64,000 nt of DNA from Rhodopseudomonas sp. BAL398 (GTDB lineage Bacteria > Pseudomonadota > Alphaproteobacteria > Rhizobiales > Xanthobacteraceae). Positions 42,541 through 51,865 of this stretch are shown piece after piece (position 1 is the stretch's first letter; the number at the start of each line of letters is the position of its first letter). A model generated the notes under the pieces. That model worked only from the letters and a program-made list of their open reading frames with translations. It was not told the origin of the DNA and made no database searches. The stretch spans positions 1,302,001 through 1,366,000 of the forward strand of contig NZ_CP133111.1 in NCBI RefSeq assembly GCF_033001325.1, given 5' to 3'. The position numbers and the translations under genes are program-made.

Positions 42541-42810
42541 ATGCGTATCGCTTTTGTGGTTTTGCTCGGGGTGCTTGCCTTCCCCTCGGCGCTGCTGGCG
42601 CGGGACTATCCGGTCTGTCTGCGGATCTATCAGGGCTTCGCCGATTATTACGACGAGTGCGCCTATACCTCGATTCCGCAATGCCAGGCGTCGGCATCCG
42701 GGCGAGCGGCGGAGTGCTTGGTCAACCCGTTTTATGCCGGACCCGCGGCACGTTCGCATCGACCGCGGGCGCATCGCTCACGGGCGCATCGGCGAAATCG
42801 CCATCATTAA
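42541..42810 (+). CDS. DUF3551 family secreted small protein (second of two)
   Basis: An 89-residue paralogue of the preceding gene. It has a signal peptide MRIAFVVLLGVLAFPSALLA, then RDYPVCLRIYQGFADYYDEC. The signature is IPQCQASASGRAAECLVNPFY, read as IPQCQASASGRAAECLVNPF. The tail is rich in His and Arg. GGAGGT lies just before the ATG at 42541. Similar start (RDYP-x-C), cysteine spacing and basic tail point to a tandem duplication. Function unknown. Confidence 0.85.
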   Translation: MRIAFVVLLGVLAFPSALLARDYPVCLRIYQGFADYYDECAYTSIPQCQASASGRAAECLVNPFYAGPAARSHRPRAHRSRAHRRNRHH

Positions 42811-42970
42811 GGGGATGGATGGTCGATCTTCGATCGATCGTTCCGGCCATTCCGGCTGCCCCACTTGATCAGACTCGCGATTATTCCGGGGCACGCAGCG
42901 CGGTTCAAGTTCCAGCGTAACGGCGGGCTTCGCCAGCAGCGCGCAAATCGCGAACTATTCCGCGCTTTGC

Positions 42971-43915
42971 CTAATACAGCCCGCGGCCGGTCAGCAGGTC
43001 GCCGATCTGATCCTTCTGCACCGGTGCGTAAGCCGCCGCCGTCACCATCGGGGCGGCCGGCTTCGCCACAAGGCCGACGGTCTGGTAGGACACCGCGCGC
43101 GGATTGATCAGCTGGTGACCCGCCGATCGCGAACTGCGCGATGCCGAGATTTCCGAAGTGGCGTTGATCGAGGCCACATCCACGGCGTTATTGCCCAGCG
43201 TATAGGGGCGTCCTTCGGGAGTCGGCACGTCGCCGCGCAGCGCCCGTCCCCGGCTCGGGAATTCCGGCACGAACGAGTTCGCCGACGCGACCCGCACGGC
43301 CGACGGCGACGGCGCCGGCTGGCCGGTGCGCAAGGTCGCGACCAGCATGCGGTCGTCGGAGCCCTCCAGCGGCGCGCGGCCGACATATTCGACCCGCACA
43401 TGGGCGATGCCCTTGCCCTTGAATTCGAGCAGAGTCGCGGCGCGGTTGGAGACGTCGATGACCCGGTTGCCATGATACGGCCCGCGATCGTTGACCCGGA
43501 CGATCAGCGACTTGCCGTTAGCCAGATTGGTGACGCGGGCATAGCTCGGAATCGGCATGGTCGGATGCGCCGCAGTCAGCGACGTCATGTCGAACACTTC
43601 GCCATTGGCGGTCAGCCGGCCGTGGAAATCGTCGCCATACCAAGAGGCCAGGCCCTCGGCGCGATAGTTGGGATCTTCCTTGGGGACATAGACCCGCCCG
43701 GCCACCGTATAGGGTTTACCGACCCGATAGGTGCCGCCGCCCTTGGGCACCGGCTCGCCGAATCCGACCACACGCGGGCTGCTGGAGACGCCGTATTTCG
43801 GGTCGACCCGGCTGAATTGGCCCGATTGCGCGCAATTGGCGAGTGCCAGACAGGCGCCCATCATCGCGACAGCGCGCGCCGCGCGGCCCAACGAGTCTTG
43901 TTCGCGAATCCCCAT
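42971..43915 (-). CDS. rlpA: Septal ring lytic transglycosylase RlpA-like lipoprotein
   Basis: RlpA cleaves denuded peptidoglycan strands at the septum. The 314-residue protein starts MGIREQDSLGRAARAVAMMG, with lipobox LANC near residue 27. The double-psi beta-barrel has GLASWYGDDFHGRLTANGE, SYARVTNLANGKSLIVRVND and NRVIDVSNRAATLLEF. No C-terminal SPOR domain is obvious, so septal targeting through denuded glycans is doubtful. The start at 43915 puts the signal peptide in place; the open frame upstream is longer. It is divergent from the permease gene across 268 bases. Confidence 0.87.
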   Translation of the reverse strand: MGIREQDSLGRAARAVAMMGACLALANCAQSGQFSRVDPKYGVSSSPRVVGFGEPVPKGGGTYRVGKPYTVAGRVYVPKEDPNYRAEGLASWYGDDFHGRLTANGEVFDMTSLTAAHPTMPIPSYARVTNLANGKSLIVRVNDRGPYHGNRVIDVSNRAATLLEFKGKGIAHVRVEYVGRAPLEGSDDRMLVATLRTGQPAPSPSAVRVASANSFVPEFPSRGRALRGDVPTPEGRPYTLGNNAVDVASINATSEISASRSSRSAGHQLINPRAVSYQTVGLVAKPAAPMVTAAAYAPVQKDQIGDLLTGRGLY

Positions 43916-44183
43916 GAATCCCCAAATATCATTCAATCGGTTGGTTGCCCATTGCGGACGAACCAGCCGCAGCCCCGATGCCGCCCACATCGCCACCAAG
44001 ATCTGAACATATCGCAGCCGGAAGGCGGCGAAAATGGGGTGATGCCCGAGGTGGTGAATCAAACGTTGCGATTTAGTCACCCTGCTCCACCATGATGCGA
44101 GCTGCTCGCACCGGCTGGCGCCAGATGCTTGCCCTTGCGGCGCGTTTGACGGAACACTCGCTGCGAATCGAAAAGGATCGCAC

Positions 44184-45308
44184 GTGACCAGTTCAGCACA
44201 AGACCGGACCGCGGCTCGCAACGACCTGGCCACGGCGATCGCCATCGGCGGCATCGCCGCAATCTGCTTCGCGGCCTTGCTTTATGCCTCCTGGTATTTC
44301 GCCGCCACGCTGTTTCTGATCTTTGCCGGGATCCTGTTCGGGGTGTTCCTGAGCGCCATCACCGAACTGGTCGGCCGCGTGATCGGCGGCCCGCAGGGCT
44401 TGCGGCTGGCGCTGGTCGGCGTGCTGCTGACCGGGCTGTTTTCCGGAATCGTGGTGCTGGGAGGCAATACCATCGCCGATCAGGCCGCGCTGCTCAGCAC
44501 GACGATCAAATCGCAGATCGTCAACGTCAAAGGCTTTCTCGAGCTGCACGGCGTCGACACCAGCTTCCTCGAGCTCGGGACGGCGGCATCGACGACGCCA
44601 ACCTCGACCGACCATTCCGGCGGCGTTCAGCAGCGTAGCAATCTGCCGAGCGCGGGCGCGATCGCGTCGGGTGGCGGCGCTATCGTCAGCCAGACCTTGA
44701 AGCTGATCCTCGGCACCGTGAGCGCGGTGGGCAATTTCTTTATCGTGATCTTCCTGGGCCTATGTTTTGCCGCCCAACCGGGGATCTACCGCGCCGGCCT
44801 GATCCGCACCGCGCCGCAGCGGCTGCGGCCGCAGATCTCCGCCATCGTCGACGACACCGGCGAGATGCTGCAGCGCTGGCTGCTGGCGCAGATGATCACC
44901 ATGTTCGTGGTGTTCGCCGTCACCGCGATTGGCCTCACCATCATCGGCATTCCGGGCGCGTTCATCCTCGGCATCCAGGCCGGTCTGCTGGCCTTCATTC
45001 CGACCGTCGGCGCCATCCTGGGCGGATTGATTATCGTGCTGGCCGCGATCGCCTCGGGCTGGATCGCGGTGCTGAGCGCCTTTGCGCTGTTTCTCGGCGT
45101 GCACGGGCTGGAAAGCTATATCCTGACCCCGCTGATCCAGCGCCAGGCGATCGATATCCCGCCGGCGACGCTGTTCGCGACCCAGATCCTGCTCGGGACC
45201 GTGTTCGGCCTATGGGGCTTGGCGCTGGCGCTGCCGCTGATGGCGATCGCCAAAGTGGTGATCAACCATCTGCGGCCGGCCGAGGAGCCCGACGGCGCCA
45301 CGGCGTGA
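44184..45308 (+). CDS. AI-2E family (PerM/YdiK-type) membrane permease
   Basis: A 374-residue protein with about eight hydrophobic segments. The first pair is near residues 18-60, and the family core is near the end: PGAFILGIQAGLLAFIPTVG and LGVHGLESYILTPLIQRQA. AI-2E family proteins are proposed transporters or ion antiporters; the substrate here cannot be judged. The start is GTG at 44184 with AAAGGA before it. A central Ser/Thr/Pro-rich periplasmic or cytoplasmic loop (about residues 132-170) is less typical. Confidence 0.83.
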   Translation: MTSSAQDRTAARNDLATAIAIGGIAAICFAALLYASWYFAATLFLIFAGILFGVFLSAITELVGRVIGGPQGLRLALVGVLLTGLFSGIVVLGGNTIADQAALLSTTIKSQIVNVKGFLELHGVDTSFLELGTAASTTPTSTDHSGGVQQRSNLPSAGAIASGGGAIVSQTLKLILGTVSAVGNFFIVIFLGLCFAAQPGIYRAGLIRTAPQRLRPQISAIVDDTGEMLQRWLLAQMITMFVVFAVTAIGLTIIGIPGAFILGIQAGLLAFIPTVGAILGGLIIVLAAIASGWIAVLSAFALFLGVHGLESYILTPLIQRQAIDIPPATLFATQILLGTVFGLWGLALALPLMAIAKVVINHLRPAEEPDGATA

Positions 45309-45318
45309 CGCCGCGCCG

Positions 45319-45621
45319 TCAGGTCGCCGAGGTCAGCACCGTGTTGGTGTGTTCGACCTCCGGCGGCGCTGCGAAGAACGCGCTGACCAGGCCGCGCCAT
45401 TCGGCAAAACTTTCCGATCCGCGGAAATCCACCGTGTGGTTTTCCAGCGTCTCCCACTTCACCATCAACCGGTAGCGTTGCGGCTGTTCGATTCCGCGGT
45501 GCAATTCGAATCCGCAAAAGCCCTTGGATCGGCCGAACGCGGCGCGGGCCTTGCCGACCGCGGCTTCGAATTCGGCTTCGCTGCCGGGCTTGATGTCGAT
45601 CTGGGCGATTTCGGTGATCAT
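45319..45621 (-). CDS. Antibiotic biosynthesis monooxygenase (ABM) domain protein
   Basis: A 100-residue ferredoxin-like ABM domain protein: MITEIAQIDIKPGSEAEFEA, then GFCGFELHRGIEQPQRYRLM and WETLENHTVDFRGSESFAEW. Such dimeric barrels act as heme- or quinone-type monooxygenases or bind small molecules. No substrate can be assigned. The ATG at 45621 matches the family start; the upstream extension is not conserved in kind. It is convergent with the permease gene, 10 bases apart. Confidence 0.8.
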   Translation of the reverse strand: MITEIAQIDIKPGSEAEFEAAVGKARAAFGRSKGFCGFELHRGIEQPQRYRLMVKWETLENHTVDFRGSESFAEWRGLVSAFFAAPPEVEHTNTVLTSAT

Positions 45622-45718
45622 GCGCGTAGACCTTTGTGCGAGGATCTCGCCTCTTAGCCCATTCCGCCGCACAAATGAAGCAGCCGGCGCCGCGCGCGCC
45701 GCCGGCTGCGTCCATGGT

Positions 45719-46942
45719 CTACTCTTTCGCGGTGTCGGCGATGATCGGCCCGAACCGCTCCCAACCCTCGCCGTTGAACCGCGCCATCTGGAACTGCTTG
45801 TTGACGCGATAGTCCGTCGGCGTCGTGGTGATGCTGATGCCCGGCAGCAGCATGTCGAGCGCCACATTGGTCATATGGGTAGCCTGCTTCATCACATTGG
45901 CGCGGGTGAGGTCGTCACCACATTGCTGCAGCACATGCACCAGCAACTGCGCGGTGATGTAGCCATAGACGTTGAAGCTGGAACCCGCATCGCCGTCGGG
46001 ATAGTACTTCGCCATGAAGGCATGATAGCGCTGCGCGCCGGGATCATCCTTCATCGACGGATCGGCCGGATCCTTGACATAGCCGACGCTGATCACGCCC
46101 TTGGAGGCCTCGAGCCCGGCCGGCTTCATCACTGCGCCGACCGACGAGGCGTTGATGTCGAGGATGTGCACCGGGTGCCAGCCGAGTTCGGCGATCTTCT
46201 TGATCGCCTGCGCGGCCTGCTTCGGCGTCGCGGCGCTGAAGATCAGGTCGGCGCCGGCATCCCGGATCCTGAGGATCTGTGAATCGATGGTCGGCTCGGA
46301 AAGCTCGTAGGAGGTCTCCGCGACGATCATCTTGGCGGCCTTGTCGCCGAGGCCGGCCTTGAGACCGTTGAGATAGTCCTTGCCGAGGTCGTCGTTCTGG
46401 TAGAGCACGCCGACCTTGGCGTTCGGATGCTCCTTTAGAATATATTGGCCGTAGATCCGGCCCTCGACGAAGTAGCTCGGATTGAATCCCATGGTCCATG
46501 GGTAGTGCTTGGGGTCGGTGAATTTTGCGGCGCCGGTGGCGGCGAACAGCTGCGGCACTTTCTTGACGTTGAGATATTTTTGAACCGCGGCGTTGGGTGC
46601 GGTGCCGATGATCTGGAACGTCAGCAGCACCTCATCGCTCTCGACCAGCTTGCGCACCTGCTCGACGGTCTTCGGCGGGCTGTAGGCGTCGTCGTACTGG
46701 ATCAGGTTGATCTTACGGCCATTGATGCCGCCCTGCTCATTGATCATCCTCATATAGGCCGCCTGAGCCTTGCCGATCGTGGCGTAGGCCGAGGCGGGTC
46801 CGCTCAGCGGCACCGTCTGCCCCACCTTGATCTCGGTGTCGGTGGCGCCGGGGTCGTATTTTTTCTGCGCAGCTGCGGCCGAAACCGACAGCGCCATCGC
46901 CAAGGCGGCAGCCGCCGTCAGATTTAGAAAAGTGCCTCTCAT
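45719..46942 (-). CDS. ABC transporter substrate-binding protein, branched-chain amino acid type
   Basis: A 407-residue periplasmic-binding protein of the LivK/HAAT class. A signal peptide (MRGTFLNLTAAAALAMALSV to SAAAAQ) precedes the type I binding fold. TDTEIKVGQTVPLSGPASAY and INGRKINLIQYDDAYSPPKT are family signatures. Members bind branched-chain or aromatic amino acids or carboxylates; the ligand is not predictable. No permease or ATPase lies next to it, so it is an orphan component here. AGGAGA precedes the ATG. The IclR gene directly upstream (48 bases) may control it. Confidence 0.88.
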   Translation of the reverse strand: MRGTFLNLTAAAALAMALSVSAAAAQKKYDPGATDTEIKVGQTVPLSGPASAYATIGKAQAAYMRMINEQGGINGRKINLIQYDDAYSPPKTVEQVRKLVESDEVLLTFQIIGTAPNAAVQKYLNVKKVPQLFAATGAAKFTDPKHYPWTMGFNPSYFVEGRIYGQYILKEHPNAKVGVLYQNDDLGKDYLNGLKAGLGDKAAKMIVAETSYELSEPTIDSQILRIRDAGADLIFSAATPKQAAQAIKKIAELGWHPVHILDINASSVGAVMKPAGLEASKGVISVGYVKDPADPSMKDDPGAQRYHAFMAKYYPDGDAGSSFNVYGYITAQLLVHVLQQCGDDLTRANVMKQATHMTNVALDMLLPGISITTTPTDYRVNKQFQMARFNGEGWERFGPIIADTAKE

Positions 46943-46990
46943 CGCGTTTCTCCTGCTGTTTTTTGTTTTTCCAGTGGGCGTCTGCCGCGG

Positions 46991-47824
46991 CTAGACGTCG
47001 TCGACGAGGCCGCGGATCGTGTCGGCAAGGGCCCGCAGCCGCGGGCCGATCTCGGACTCGAGTTGTCCGGAGCGCAGCCGGTAGGCCGGGATGCCGCAAT
47101 TGATGGCGAAGGCTTGTTGCTGGCCTCGGGCGTGAAACAGCGGCGCGGCGACCGCGTGAATCGCCGCCATAAACTCACCCGGACAGCTGCAGAAGCCGCG
47201 CTGCGCGCATTGGCGAAGGCCGGCGCGGTAGTTGTCGCCGCAGGCCGCCCACAACTCGGCATCGTCGGCCGCCAAGCGTTGCGCCAACAGCACGGCCTCG
47301 GCCGCCGGCAAGGTCGCCGCTGCGGCCCGCCCCATCGCGGTTAGGACCACCGGAATCGGCATGCCGATGTCGGGCACATGCGCGCCGAGGTCGCCCGATC
47401 GCGCGGTCTCGACATAGATCGCCGCGGTGCCATCGAGCATGCCGATCGACACCGTGCCGCGAACGCTTTGCGCCAGGTCCTGCATCAGCGGTCGGGCAAC
47501 CTGGCGAAACCGCATCCCGGCGAGCAACGGGTGAGCCATCCGCAGCGCCCGTGCGCCGAGCCGGTATCTGCCAAGCTCGGGATCGTGACGCAAATAGCCG
47601 AGTTCGGCCAGCGTATGCGTCAGCCGCGCCACGGTCGGCCGCGGAATCCCGGTGCGGGCGGCGAGTTCCGCATTGCCGAGCAGCGCCGAGCCGGCATCGA
47701 ACGCCTCAAGCACCACCAGCCCCTTGGCCAGCGTGGTGGCGAAAGCCGCGTCACCGGCCGATTGCGCCAGCACGAGTTCGGCCGAGGGCGGATGCTGAAA
47801 CGACGCGCGGGCAAAAAAGCTCAT
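46991..47824 (-). CDS. IclR family transcriptional regulator
   Basis: A 277-residue IclR-type regulator with an N-terminal winged helix (FATTLAKGLVVLEAFDAGSA; ELAARTGIPRPTVARLTHTL). The effector domain has RAALPAAEAV-type GAF sequence and CSCPGEFMAAIHAVAAPL. The usual targets are aromatic or short-chain carbon catabolism genes. Its neighbour is a solute-binding protein gene on the same strand. The start at ATG 47824 is chosen; a TTG two codons upstream is also open, and neither has a clear ribosome site. Confidence 0.86.
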   Translation of the reverse strand: MSFFARASFQHPPSAELVLAQSAGDAAFATTLAKGLVVLEAFDAGSALLGNAELAARTGIPRPTVARLTHTLAELGYLRHDPELGRYRLGARALRMAHPLLAGMRFRQVARPLMQDLAQSVRGTVSIGMLDGTAAIYVETARSGDLGAHVPDIGMPIPVVLTAMGRAAAATLPAAEAVLLAQRLAADDAELWAACGDNYRAGLRQCAQRGFCSCPGEFMAAIHAVAAPLFHARGQQQAFAINCGIPAYRLRSGQLESEIGPRLRALADTIRGLVDDV

Positions 47825-47939
47825 AGCCAATAATGAGGCGAGCCACAGCGCTATGTCTAGCTATTATCCAAAATTGTAATATTCGTCCACTATGTGGACG
47901 GACCGGTGCCCGAAGCTGGCGCGCTGTGTCGTCTGCGCG

Positions 47940-49175
47940 CTACGGACAGACCTCGCCCGACACCACGATGCGGCGAACCACCCGCTGCGGCGAGGCACCT
48001 ATCACCGGAGCCTCCGGCGTCGGTCCGACGGCGGTCGGAGCCAGCTCATCTCCCACCGCCACCACGCGGTTGCGACCGCTGCGCTTGGCCTGGTACAGCC
48101 CGGTATCGGCCGCCGCCAGCAATACGTCGAGTTCGGTGAGGGGCGCGGCGCTGGCGACGCCGATGCTGACCGTGGTGGTGATCGGCGTGTCGTCGACGCT
48201 GATGCCGCTGGTTTCGAACGCCGCGCGGACGCGTTCGGCCGCGATCACCGCCTCGTCGATCGAACACGGCAGCAACGCCGCGAATTCCTCGCCGCCGATC
48301 CGGCCGCACAGATCGGTGGTCCGCAGGGTGTTGGTGACGATCGCCGAGAACATCTTGAGGACTTCATCGCCGGCCGGATGACCGAACCGATCATTGACCG
48401 ATTTGAAGTGGTCGATGTCGAAAATCATCACCGTCACCGGGCGCCCGGCCTTGGCCTCGCGCGCGATCATCCGCGACGTCGCCTCTGCGAAACCGCGGCG
48501 GTTGAACATGCCGGTCAGGGGATCCACCGAGGCCGCGGCCTTGTGCGCCCGCACCGTGCGCTCGGACACCAGCATGAAGATCACGAACACGGTGCCGACC
48601 GCGTAGAGAATCAGTTCGATCGCGAACGCCGTCACCCAGGCGCTGCGGGTGAAGCCTTCATCATGCGGCCATAGCAGGTCGCCCAGCAGGATTGGCAATA
48701 ACAGCACGACGCCGTGCAACAGCGGAACCACGACCGTCAGCCAGCGCCGCCGCATCGCCTTACGGCGTTCGGCGGCAAGCTGGCTCGCCGTCAGTACCAC
48801 ATAGATCGCCACGATCACGGCGCCGATCGTCACCTGCGTTGTCGCCGCTTCGGCCGGCAGGCTCACGATCGCGGCCAGCCAGGCGACGGCGCCGAGAAAC
48901 AGCCCCGGCCAATTCGGCCGACAGCCGTGGAATACCCGCGCTGCATTCCACACCATTCCGCACGCTACAAAACCGATTGCCAGCGCGATGATGTTGCCGA
49001 GCGCGTGACCCAGCACGACCCACAGCGCGATCGAGGCCGAGCCGAGCAGATAGGCGCAGCCCCACCAGGCCAGGGCCAAAATGCGTTCCTGCCGGCCGAA
49101 ATATAACAGCAGGCAGCCAAGCAGCGCGCCCACCAGCGTCGCGACCAGATAAAGCGTCGAAAGATCAAGCGACAT
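47940..49175 (-). CDS. Membrane diguanylate cyclase (GGDEF domain)
   Basis: A 411-residue protein with about six N-terminal membrane helices (residues 5-215) and a C-terminal GGDEF domain. The catalytic signature reads GGEEF in CGRIGGEEFAALLP. FDIDHFKSVNDRFGHPAGDE carries the metal and substrate residues. An RxxD product-inhibition site (RTTD) lies five residues before GGEEF. It should make cyclic di-GMP and be feedback-inhibited. No EAL domain is present. Start at 49175; ATG 49196 is possible. It could influence the EPS cluster at 56-64 kb; this is inference. Confidence 0.9.
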   Translation of the reverse strand: MSLDLSTLYLVATLVGALLGCLLLYFGRQERILALAWWGCAYLLGSASIALWVVLGHALGNIIALAIGFVACGMVWNAARVFHGCRPNWPGLFLGAVAWLAAIVSLPAEAATTQVTIGAVIVAIYVVLTASQLAAERRKAMRRRWLTVVVPLLHGVVLLLPILLGDLLWPHDEGFTRSAWVTAFAIELILYAVGTVFVIFMLVSERTVRAHKAAASVDPLTGMFNRRGFAEATSRMIAREAKAGRPVTVMIFDIDHFKSVNDRFGHPAGDEVLKMFSAIVTNTLRTTDLCGRIGGEEFAALLPCSIDEAVIAAERVRAAFETSGISVDDTPITTTVSIGVASAAPLTELDVLLAAADTGLYQAKRSGRNRVVAVGDELAPTAVGPTPEAPVIGASPQRVVRRIVVSGEVCP

Positions 49176-49337
49176 AGCAGTCCCGGCGATTTCCATTGCA
49201 GACCGATTCCAACGTCGCGCTGCGGTGGAAGTGCCTTCTGCGAATGATGAAATTACCGGCGACGGATTGAAATCCGGTTGTCGCAAAGCGGCGATTTTTC
49301 GAGAAAACTCGCATCAATTGCCGTGCAAATACCCACG

Positions 49338-49365
49338 AAAAAGGGCGCCCGTGGGGGCGCCCTTT
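49338..49365 (-). terminator. Terminator of the rplM-rpsI operon
   Basis: AAAGGGCGCCC (49340-49350) and GGGCGCCCTTT (49355-49365) form an 11-bp stem with a 4-base loop. On the minus strand the second arm runs into TTTTT. This is a standard intrinsic terminator 20 bases after rpsI. Confidence 0.9.
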
Positions 49366-49385
49366 GATAGTCCAGACCAGGCTGA

Positions 49386-49862
49386 TTAGCGCTTGGAGAA
49401 CTGGAACGAACGGCGGGCCTTGGCGCGGCCGTACTTCTTGCGCTCCACCACGCGGCTGTCGCGGGTGAGGAAGCCGCCCTTCTTCAGAACGCCGCGCAGG
49501 TCGGGTTCGAAATAGGTCAGAGCCTTGGAGATGCCGTGGCGCACCGCGCCCGCCTGCCCCGACAGACCACCACCGGCGACGGTGCAGATCACGTCGTACT
49601 GGCCGGCACGCGCGGCGGCGACCAGCGGCTGCTGGATCATCATCCGCAGCACCGGGCGGGCGAAGTAGACTTCGACTTCGCGGGCGTTGACCATGATCTT
49701 GCCGGCGCCCGGCTTGATCCAGACCCGGGCGACCGCGTCCTTGCGCTTGCCGGTGGCATAGGCGCGGCCGAGCTTATCGACCTTCTTGTCGTATTTCGGA
49801 GCGTCGGGCGCGGAAACCTTCAGCGACGACAGTTCCTCGAGGGACTGCATGGTATCGGACAT
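49386..49862 (-). CDS. rpsI: 30S ribosomal protein S9
   Basis: S9 binds the 30S head, its C-terminal tail reaching the P-site tRNA. The 158-residue protein shows [40 protein letters not shown] and the end [15 protein letters not shown] with the basic SKR terminus. About 28 extra N-terminal residues precede the E. coli-type start, usual in alphaproteobacteria. It follows rplM by one base and is closed by a strong terminator. Confidence 0.98.
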   Translation of the reverse strand: MSDTMQSLEELSSLKVSAPDAPKYDKKVDKLGRAYATGKRKDAVARVWIKPGAGKIMVNAREVEVYFARPVLRMMIQQPLVAAARAGQYDVICTVAGGGLSGQAGAVRHGISKALTYFEPDLRGVLKKGGFLTRDSRVVERKKYGRAKARRSFQFSKR

Positions 49863-49863
49863 C

Positions 49864-50328
49864 TTATGCGGCCCTCATGTTCTTGCGGTTCATTACGGCG
49901 ACGTCGAGTGGTTCGGGCTGCTGGGCCTCGTGCGGATGCTCCGCCCCGGGATAGACGCGCAGATTGCCGAACTGGACGCGGCCGAGCGGCCCGCGCGGAA
50001 TCATGCGCTCGATCGCCTTCTCGACCACGCGCTCCGGAAAGCGCCCTTCCAGGATCGACTTCGCGGACCGTTCCTTGATGCCGCCGATGAAGCCGGTGTG
50101 GTTGTAGTACATCTTGTTGTCGCGCTTGCGACCAGTCAGCACCACCTTGGCGGCGTTGACGATGATGACATGATCGCCGCAGTCGACATGCGGCGTATAG
50201 GTCGGAAGGTGCTTGCCGCGCAGTCGGTTCGCGACCAGCGTGGCGAGCCGGCCGACCACGAGGCCCGTGGCGTCGATGACGATCCACTTCTTCGTGACCT
50301 CGGCGGGCTTTGCCGAAAACGTCTTCAT
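49864..50328 (-). CDS. rplM: 50S ribosomal protein L13
   Basis: L13 is an early-assembly protein of the large subunit. The 154-residue protein starts [20 protein letters not shown] and has the conserved [40 protein letters not shown] and [20 protein letters not shown]. The ATG at 50328 is standard. A well-formed promoter lies about 60-85 bases upstream (50384-50412). Confidence 0.98.
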   Translation of the reverse strand: MKTFSAKPAEVTKKWIVIDATGLVVGRLATLVANRLRGKHLPTYTPHVDCGDHVIIVNAAKVVLTGRKRDNKMYYNHTGFIGGIKERSAKSILEGRFPERVVEKAIERMIPRGPLGRVQFGNLRVYPGAEHPHEAQQPEPLDVAVMNRKNMRAA

Positions 50329-50383
50329 GTGAGGTTATCCGTGAAAAGGGGGAATTCGGCGCTGACGCACCGGACTAGACGAG

Positions 50384-50412
50384 CTTTTAGATAAGGCCGC
50401 GCCCCGCGTCAA
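50384..50412 (-). promoter_or_regulatory. Promoter of rplM-rpsI
   Basis: On the minus strand TTGACG (50412-50407) and TAAAAG (50389-50384) have the ideal 17-base spacing. It lies about 60 bases before the rplM start codon. It is the best sigma-70-type promoter noted in the window. Confidence 0.7.
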
Positions 50413-50481
50413 TCCCGGAGCAGCCTCTTTAATCTTATAAAATCAAAGACTTGCGATTACGGTAGGATATTACCTCGGAAA

Positions 50482-50931
50482 TCATCCAACGATCGGAATG
50501 GAATAGGTGGAAGTCACGTGCGCGATCGGGTCCGCCGACGTGCCCGACAGCAGGGTCACCTCGCCGACCGCTAGCCGCTTGCCAAGTTTGAGCAGCCGCG
50601 CCGCCGCCAGCACGTCCTGGCCGGGCAGGCCCTTGCGCAGGAAATTGATGTTGAGATTGGTGGTGACCGCCAGTCCGACCGGCCCGATCGCCGACAACAG
50701 CACGACATACATAGCGAAATCCGCCAGTGCCATCAGCGTCGGGCCCGACACGGTGCCGCCCGGACGCAGCATCTGCTCGCTGTAGCGCTGCCGCAGCAGG
50801 CTGGTCGAACCGTCTGCGGTCTCGATCGAAATGTCGCCGCTGCTGAAGGCCTGAGGAAACTCGATATGCAAAAACTTCTCGAGTTCGGCTACGCTCATCT
50901 TCGCATTCGCCATCGTCTTCACAATGTCCAT
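50482..50931 (-). CDS. PaaI-type hotdog thioesterase
   Basis: A 149-residue thioesterase-superfamily protein: MLRPGGTVSGPTLMALADFA with the active-site helix and VGLAVTTNLNINFLRKGLPG. It belongs to the PaaI/YdiI-like hotdog group that hydrolyses acyl- or aryl-CoA. It is divergent from an enoyl-CoA hydratase gene, consistent with CoA ester metabolism. The ATG at 50931 is used; ATG at 50913 (MANAKMSV) is a good alternative. Confidence 0.83.
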   Translation of the reverse strand: MDIVKTMANAKMSVAELEKFLHIEFPQAFSSGDISIETADGSTSLLRQRYSEQMLRPGGTVSGPTLMALADFAMYVVLLSAIGPVGLAVTTNLNINFLRKGLPGQDVLAAARLLKLGKRLAVGEVTLLSGTSADPIAHVTSTYSIPIVG

Positions 50932-51018
50932 GTCGCACGCCCCCACGCTCGCCTGATGACGCTTGTTACAATAAGGTGACAGCCGTTCCCAGCATTGGAT
51001 TCTCGCCCCGGATTGATC

Positions 51019-51846
51019 ATGAATGCCCTGCCCGCCACCGCGACCGCCTCGCAACCTCCGATTCTGCTGCGCGAAACCATCGAAGGTGGCGTCGCGGTGC
51101 TCACGCTCAATCGCCCGGCGGCGCGCAATAGCCTGTCGCTGGAATTGATCGGCGAGCTGCACGCCGCGCTGGACCTGATCGGACGTGACGACGGCGTGCG
51201 CGCGCTGGTGATCGCCGCCAATGGATCGGCGTTTTCGGCCGGCCACGATCTGAAGGAATTGTCGGCCCATCGCAACGACGCCGACCGCGGCCAGGCCTCC
51301 TTCGCCCGGATCATGACTGCCTGCAGTGCGATGATGCAGGCGATCGTCAATCTGCCGGAGCCAGTGATTGCCGCCGTGCAGGGCGTCGCCACCGCAGCCG
51401 GTTGCCAGCTGGTGGCCAGTTGTGATCTCGCGCTCGCCTCCGAGCAGGCGACTTTCGCGACGCCCGGCGTCGATATCGGGTTGTTCTGCTCGACGCCGAT
51501 GGTGGCGCTGAGCCGCAACGTGCCGCGCAAGCACGCGATGCATATGCTGCTCACCGGCGAGCCGGTGAGCGCCGCCACGGCGCGCGACATCGGCCTGATC
51601 AACCGCGTGGTGCCGGCCGGCACCGAACGCGACGCCGCAATCGCGCTCGCCCGGACAATCGCCGGCAAGTCGGCCCACACCGTCAAGATCGGCAAGGCGG
51701 CGTTCTACCGCCAGGCGGAAATGAACCTGGCCGACGCCTATCTGTATGCCTCGCAGGTGATGACGCAGAACATGATGGCGGAGGATGCCGAGGAAGGCAT
51801 CGGCGCCTTCATCGCCAAGCGGACGCCGCAATGGAAGGATCGCTGA
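51019..51846 (+). CDS. Enoyl-CoA hydratase/isomerase family protein
   Basis: A 275-residue crotonase-fold protein. The oxyanion hole segment is NGSAFSAGHDLKEL and the second is QGVATAAGCQLVASCDLALA. The usual catalytic glutamate position reads TFATPGVDIGLFCSTPMVAL, without an evident Glu, as in the ECHDC3-like subgroup. The reaction is thus uncertain. ATG at 51019 is chosen; a TTG eight codons upstream is in frame. Divergent from the thioesterase gene. Confidence 0.85.
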   Translation: MNALPATATASQPPILLRETIEGGVAVLTLNRPAARNSLSLELIGELHAALDLIGRDDGVRALVIAANGSAFSAGHDLKELSAHRNDADRGQASFARIMTACSAMMQAIVNLPEPVIAAVQGVATAAGCQLVASCDLALASEQATFATPGVDIGLFCSTPMVALSRNVPRKHAMHMLLTGEPVSAATARDIGLINRVVPAGTERDAAIALARTIAGKSAHTVKIGKAAFYRQAEMNLADAYLYASQVMTQNMMAEDAEEGIGAFIAKRTPQWKDR

Positions 51847-51865
51847 CGCGGCGTCGATACCGCGG

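Noticed and set aside
50482-51831. 449-codon minus-strand frame covering thioesterase and the hydratase gene
   Set aside because: Only its last 149 codons are family-like; the rest is antisense to the enoyl-CoA hydratase gene.
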